DNA of 9,044 bases from contig JADFMW010000104.1 of NCBI GenBank assembly GCA_022563655.1, forward strand, positions 1-9,044, in the 5' to 3' direction. Numbering within the stretch: the stretch's first letter is position 1; every line of letters starts with the position of its first letter. Both the position numbers and the translations under genes were made by a program. The notes below the pieces were generated by a model, which was not told where the DNA came from, did no database searches, and was given only the letters and a program-made list of their open reading frames with translations. The DNA is from Pseudomonadota bacterium. GTDB taxonomy: Bacteria > Pseudomonadota > Alphaproteobacteria > JAAXGF01. Of the stretch, positions 5,888-9,044 are shown in pieces.

Positions 5888-6499
5888 ATGGGCGTCATGA
5901 GCTTCGGTATCGGCCGAAATCCTCGGGTAGCCCGACGGCTGATCACGTACATCGTCGTGTTCAGCTCGTGCATCACCTTGATCACGACCGGTATCCAGCT
6001 TTATATAGACTACAAGAGAGATATAAACTTCGTGCATTCACAAATGGAACAAGTAGAAAGTAGCTATCTGGACAGCATAAGGAACAGCCTCTGGGCCTTC
6101 GACGAAGAACAACTGACTGTTTTGTTGAACGGCGTGCTCCGCCTCAGAGACATCGAATATATTAGCGTTATAAGTAATGACGAGGAATTGGTGTTTGCCG
6201 GAACATTGTCGGACAAGAACATAATCACCGAGAATTACGATATGGTCTATCTGTATGGCGACAGGGAAATAAATCTGGGTGTTTTGCGGGTCGTGGCGGA
6301 TCTGGACGGAGTGTACGGCCGACTATTTGAGAAGGTGTGGATAATTCTGGCGAGCAACGGTGTTAAGACTTTCTCTGTGGCCATATTTATCCTCGTTGTC
6401 TTTCAAGGCGTCGTAACCCGGCACCTCGAACGCATCGCGGCCTTCGCTCGCGGGTTTGTGCCCGGTCGCGCGCAACAACCCCTGGTCCTCGATCGCTAA
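5888..6499 (+). CDS. Histidine kinase sensor half: membrane and periplasmic domain, frame broken in HAMP
   Basis: This 203-residue product has a short cytoplasmic N-terminus, a first membrane span at about 18-38 (LITYIVVFSSCITLITTGIQ), and a periplasmic loop to about residue 150 with QVESSYLDSIRNSLWAFDEE, LLNGVLRLRDIEYISVI and INLGVLRVVADL. A second membrane span (about 150-177) leads into the start of a HAMP domain, VTRHLERIAAFARGF, ending PLVLDR then TAA at 6497. The loop pattern is that of periplasmic sensor domains of proteobacterial PAS-containing histidine kinases. The rest of the HAMP domain continues in another frame just after the stop, so this is the front half of one kinase. Skipping T6497 would join both halves into about 624 residues. 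The DNA from about 5990 to 6400 is clearly more AT-rich than the kinase half. The start is 3 bases after the binding-protein stop, implying translational coupling. Whether the short product is made and functions alone is unknown. Confidence 0.82.
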   Translation: MGVMSFGIGRNPRVARRLITYIVVFSSCITLITTGIQLYIDYKRDINFVHSQMEQVESSYLDSIRNSLWAFDEEQLTVLLNGVLRLRDIEYISVISNDEELVFAGTLSDKNIITENYDMVYLYGDREINLGVLRVVADLDGVYGRLFEKVWIILASNGVKTFSVAIFILVVFQGVVTRHLERIAAFARGFVPGRAQQPLVLDR

Positions 6500-6500
6500 G

Positions 6501-7763
6501 GTGAATGCGGGCCGGCGGGCCGACGAGCTCGACCAGGTCGTGACGGCGATCAACGACATGTGCGCCGACCTGGCGAACTCATACGAGGGGCTGCGCGCGA
6601 GCGAGGCGCGCTTCAAGGATTTCGCCGAGGGGGCGACCGACTGGTGTTGGGAAATGGATTCCGACCTGCGCTATAGCTTTATATCCTTATCTCATCAGCA
6701 TTATTCGGGTGTGCCAGCCGAAGGCGTCATTGGCCACACACATCCGGAACTCTATGCCCGCGTTCTGCCCAAGCTGGACGCACACGAGGTCGAGCATTGG
6801 CAGCATTTCAACCGGCTTCTTGAAACGCGGCAGACCTTTCGCAACTTCGAACACAAGTGGGTTCGCCCCGACGGCGAGGTCAGCTATTTCCTGCTAAGCG
6901 GCAAGCCCGTGTTCGATGCGCACGGAAACTTCGCGGGCTATCGAGGCGTTGGCTCGGACATCACGGAACGGAAACGGCACGAGGAACGGCTCCGCGAAGA
7001 TCTCGAACAACTGGTCGAGGAGCGCACGACGGAACTGCGCGCGGCGCAGGACGAGCTGCTGCGCAACGAGCGGCTGACCACGCTGGGGCAGCTCACGGCC
7101 ACCGTCAGCCACGAGCTGCGCAACCCCTTGGGCGCGATGCGCGCCTCGATCGCCGCGATCAAGAAACTGACACGGCCAGCAAACCCGCTGCTCGAGGACT
7201 CGGTCGCGATCGTCGATCGCAGCATCACGCGCTGCGACAACATCGTCGGCGAACTGCTCGACTACTCGCGCCTGCGACCGCTCAGGCGAGAGCCCACGAT
7301 CATCGATGGCTGGCTCGGCCACCTGCTCGACGAGTATGACGCGCCGCCAGGCGTCGAGGTGCGCCGCGAGCTCGACTTCGACGCCGAGGTGGCGATCGAC
7401 CGCGACCGCCTCCGCCGCGCGCTGCTCAACGTGCTCGATAACGCGGCTCAGGCGATGGTGGCGGAGGCCGAGGACGGAGGCGTCCCCAAGGATCACGTGC
7501 TCTCGGTCGCCACCCGCGGCGCGGGCGGCCGATTGGAAATCGTCATCGCCGACAACGGCCCGGGCATTCCGGAGCCCAACCTCGAGCGCATCTTCGAGCC
7601 GCTCTACAGCACCAGGAGCTTCGGCGTCGGGCTCGGCTTGCCGCTGGTGCAGCGGGTCATGGAGCAGCACGACGGCGCGATCGAGGTCGAAAGCGAGGCG
7701 GGCCTCGGCACGCGGGTTCGCCTGTGGCTTCCCCTCGACGACGGGAAGGCGCGGGCGGCATGA
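6501..7763 (+). CDS. Histidine kinase catalytic half: HAMP remainder, PAS, HisKA, HATPase
   Basis: This is the cytoplasmic part of the kinase whose sensor half ends at 6499. With a GTG start at 6501 it is 420 residues; a GTG at 6456 is an alternative but neither has a ribosome binding site, so translation may depend on coupling or the gene is simply frame-broken. Domains in order are: HAMP remainder (ADELDQVVTAIND, 7-19); PAS about 34-155 with FAEGATDWCWEMDSDLR and the closing GVGSDITERKR; a coiled coil 158-190; HisKA with VSHELRNPLG, His204 as phospho-acceptor and Glu205 as its acidic partner; HATPase with N-box LLNVLDNAAQAM (Asn314), G1 DNGPGIP (Asp351), F-box IFEPLYSTRSFG and G2 GVGLGLPLV. 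All catalytic motifs are intact. No receiver is attached, so phosphate likely goes to the receiver of the next gene, whose ATG overlaps this stop (ATGA at 7760-7763). Confidence 0.88.
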   Translation: MNAGRRADELDQVVTAINDMCADLANSYEGLRASEARFKDFAEGATDWCWEMDSDLRYSFISLSHQHYSGVPAEGVIGHTHPELYARVLPKLDAHEVEHWQHFNRLLETRQTFRNFEHKWVRPDGEVSYFLLSGKPVFDAHGNFAGYRGVGSDITERKRHEERLREDLEQLVEERTTELRAAQDELLRNERLTTLGQLTATVSHELRNPLGAMRASIAAIKKLTRPANPLLEDSVAIVDRSITRCDNIVGELLDYSRLRPLRREPTIIDGWLGHLLDEYDAPPGVEVRRELDFDAEVAIDRDRLRRALLNVLDNAAQAMVAEAEDGGVPKDHVLSVATRGAGGRLEIVIADNGPGIPEPNLERIFEPLYSTRSFGVGLGLPLVQRVMEQHDGAIEVESEAGLGTRVRLWLPLDDGKARAA

Positions 7764-8920
7764 TGCTCGCCGAGCAGGCGCAATCATGGCCCGAGACGAA
7801 CCGGCGCGTGCTGGTCGTCGACGACGACCGATACTTCGCCGAGAGTCTCTCGACTCTCTTGAAGCTGGAAGGGTACGATATCGGAATCGCCCATAGCGCC
7901 CTGCGAGCCCGACAGATCATCGAGGCGTTCGAGGCCCAAGTCGCCATCCTCGATTTCCGCCTCGGCTCCACCGTCGGCGTCGACCTCATCCGGCCCCTGA
8001 CCGAACGCCGCCCCGGGCTCGTCTGTATCCTGTTGACCGCGTACGAGGACGTCGACACGGTCGTCAGGGCGCTGCGCTGCGGCGCTTACGATTACATCAG
8101 GAAGCCCGTGCGCGAGGAAGAGCTTTTCGCGACGTTGGATCGTTGCTTCGAGAAGCGCCGGCTGGTGGCGGCGAAGGAAGCGGCGGAAGAGGCGCTGCGG
8201 GAAGCGAAGAAAATGGAAGCCGTGGCGCAGATCGCCGGCGGCGTGGCCCATCACTTCAACAACACGCTCGCGGCGATCCACGCCGGTGTCGAGTTGTTGC
8301 TGGACGACCGGCTGGCCGACTCGGATCGCGCGGCGTACGCCGGCAACTTGCTCAAGGCCGTGATGCGCGCGGCGAACATCAACCAGAACCTGCTCGGCTT
8401 TGCCCGCCGGCAAGCGCTGCGGCCCACTGAATTCGATCTCAACGAGTTCCTGACGCAGCTTACGATCGACCTGAAGGCGGAGCTTGGCGGCTCGATCACG
8501 GTCACGCTTGCAGTGGCCGCTGGTCTCGGGAGCGCTCGACTGGATCGAGACCAGCTTGGGACGGCCATCCGGCACCTCGCGAGCAACGCCAGGGACGCCA
8601 TGCTCCAAGGTGGGCGATTGACGATCGAGGCGGACCAGGCCGAGCTCGCGAAAGACAACCCGGCGCTGGCCGACGATATGCCGCCGGGGCGCTACGTCGC
8701 CATCGCCGTCAGCGATACCGGCGCCGGTATTCCGCCCGACATCAAGGACCGCGTGTTCCAACCCTTCTTCACGAGCAGGGGCAGGGCCGAAGCCGCCGGC
8801 CTGGGGCTCAGCATGGTCTACGGCTTCGTCAAGCAGTCGGGTGGCGACGTGTCGATCGAGAGCGCTGTCGGCAAGGGCACGATCGTGAGGCTCCTGTTAC
8901 CGCAGCGTCTCGACGATTAG
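7760..8920 (+). CDS. Receiver-histidine kinase protein (REC first, no output domain)
   Basis: This 386-residue protein starts at the ATG overlapping the previous stop codon. An N-terminal receiver domain covers about 15-130: acidic pair Asp21-Asp22 in VLVVDDDRYF, phospho-acceptor Asp65 in AILDFRLG, Thr93 in LLTAYED and Lys115 in YIRKPV, all present. A helical linker leads to a second kinase core. The H-box is GGVAHHFNNTLAAI with His164 as the expected acceptor; the following residue is His165 where relatives usually have Asp or Glu. The ATPase domain shows the N-box HLASNARDAM (Asn276), G1 DTGAGIPPD (Asp319), F-box VFQPFFTSRG and G2 AAGLGLSMVYGF. It is cytoplasmic, with no membrane span or DNA-binding domain. 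It most likely receives phosphate from the kinase upstream and modulates a further partner not in this window. The order is the reverse of ordinary hybrid kinases, which carry the receiver at the C-terminus. Confidence 0.9.
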   Translation: MMLAEQAQSWPETNRRVLVVDDDRYFAESLSTLLKLEGYDIGIAHSALRARQIIEAFEAQVAILDFRLGSTVGVDLIRPLTERRPGLVCILLTAYEDVDTVVRALRCGAYDYIRKPVREEELFATLDRCFEKRRLVAAKEAAEEALREAKKMEAVAQIAGGVAHHFNNTLAAIHAGVELLLDDRLADSDRAAYAGNLLKAVMRAANINQNLLGFARRQALRPTEFDLNEFLTQLTIDLKAELGGSITVTLAVAAGLGSARLDRDQLGTAIRHLASNARDAMLQGGRLTIEADQAELAKDNPALADDMPPGRYVAIAVSDTGAGIPPDIKDRVFQPFFTSRGRAEAAGLGLSMVYGFVKQSGGDVSIESAVGKGTIVRLLLPQRLDD

Positions 8921-8983
8921 CTAGCCCGCATTTCTCACCAGGAAGCGGCCGTCATCGCGCCGGGCGGGATCGATCCGCCAGGA

Positions 8984-9024
8984 GAGAGCCGAAAAGCGTA
9001 GCCGCCGCTACGGTTGAGGCTCTC
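8984..9024. repeat. Two-tier stem-loop downstream of the signalling operon
   Basis: The outer stem GAGAGCC (8984-8990) / GGCTCTC (9018-9024) encloses an inner stem CGTAGC (8997-9002) / GCTACG (9007-9012) with a CGCC loop. Just upstream lies a 10-base palindrome GGATCGATCC (8967-8976). The structure begins 63 bases after the stop of the receiver-kinase gene. There is no U-run, so if it terminates transcription it is not a standard intrinsic terminator. It could also be an extragenic palindromic repeat. Confidence 0.35.
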
Positions 9025-9044
9025 GACGCCGCGGGCGGCCCGCC

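Noticed and set aside
6485..6505. Programmed ribosomal frameshift at the kinase split
   Set aside because: The site CGC-TAA-G allows no good re-pairing of the Arg tRNA in the +1 frame and lacks a known slippery pattern or stimulatory element, so mutation or sequencing error is more likely.
6894..8761. Minus-strand open frames of about 300 codons opposite the kinase genes
   Set aside because: They are antisense shadows of genes with complete catalytic motifs and have no features of their own.
8921..9044. Possible 3' end of a minus-strand gene reading SWRIDPARRDDGRFLV and ending in TAG near 8920
   Set aside because: The frame is closed by an in-frame stop about 30 codons upstream and has no start codon or ribosome binding site; too short to support as a gene or pseudogene.
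1..9044. CRISPR arrays, tRNA or rRNA genes, insertion-sequence ends
   Set aside because: No regularly spaced repeats, cloverleaf sequence, rRNA signature or transposase were seen; even around the AT-rich island no terminal inverted or flanking direct repeats could be recognised by eye.

Overview
The window is GC-rich with strong third-position G/C bias in most genes. Its gene families (nitrile hydratase alpha, glutathione S-transferase, a PQQ-type sorbosone dehydrogenase-like protein, HigBA, and histidine kinases with a HAMP-PAS-HisKA layout) fit an alphaproteobacterium, perhaps Rhodospirillales-like. That placement is inference; no rRNA, tRNA or other taxonomic marker is present.

Left part (1-1757): the 3' end of a nitrile hydratase alpha-subunit gene is followed by a strikingly AT-rich island of about 1.2-1.3 kb. 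The island carries one 341-residue protein of unknown function and an AT-rich tail with an imperfect hairpin. The island interrupts the context where further nitrile hydratase genes might be expected, and its base and codon use look foreign.

Middle part (1758-4473): a minus-strand glutathione S-transferase lies divergent to a plus-strand HigB/HigA toxin-antitoxin pair, which has a candidate operator palindrome inside its promoter. The pair ends in a clear intrinsic terminator. Convergent to it is a secreted six-bladed beta-propeller dehydrogenase of the sorbosone/soluble glucose dehydrogenase type.

Right part (4474-9044): after about 650 bases of non-coding DNA with several candidate regulatory sites comes a tightly packed three-function signalling operon. 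It encodes a periplasmic family-3 solute-binding protein, a membrane histidine kinase now split in two by a frame change inside the HAMP domain (5888-6499 and 6501-7763), and a protein with an N-terminal receiver followed by a second histidine-kinase core. There is no permease or ATPase, so the binding protein probably serves sensing. There is also no DNA-binding output domain, so the final target of the phosphorelay lies elsewhere. The likely route is ligand, binding protein, periplasmic loop of the kinase, kinase core, receiver of the last protein. Whether the split kinase is a real two-chain kinase, a recent mutation or a sequencing error is the main open question of the window.
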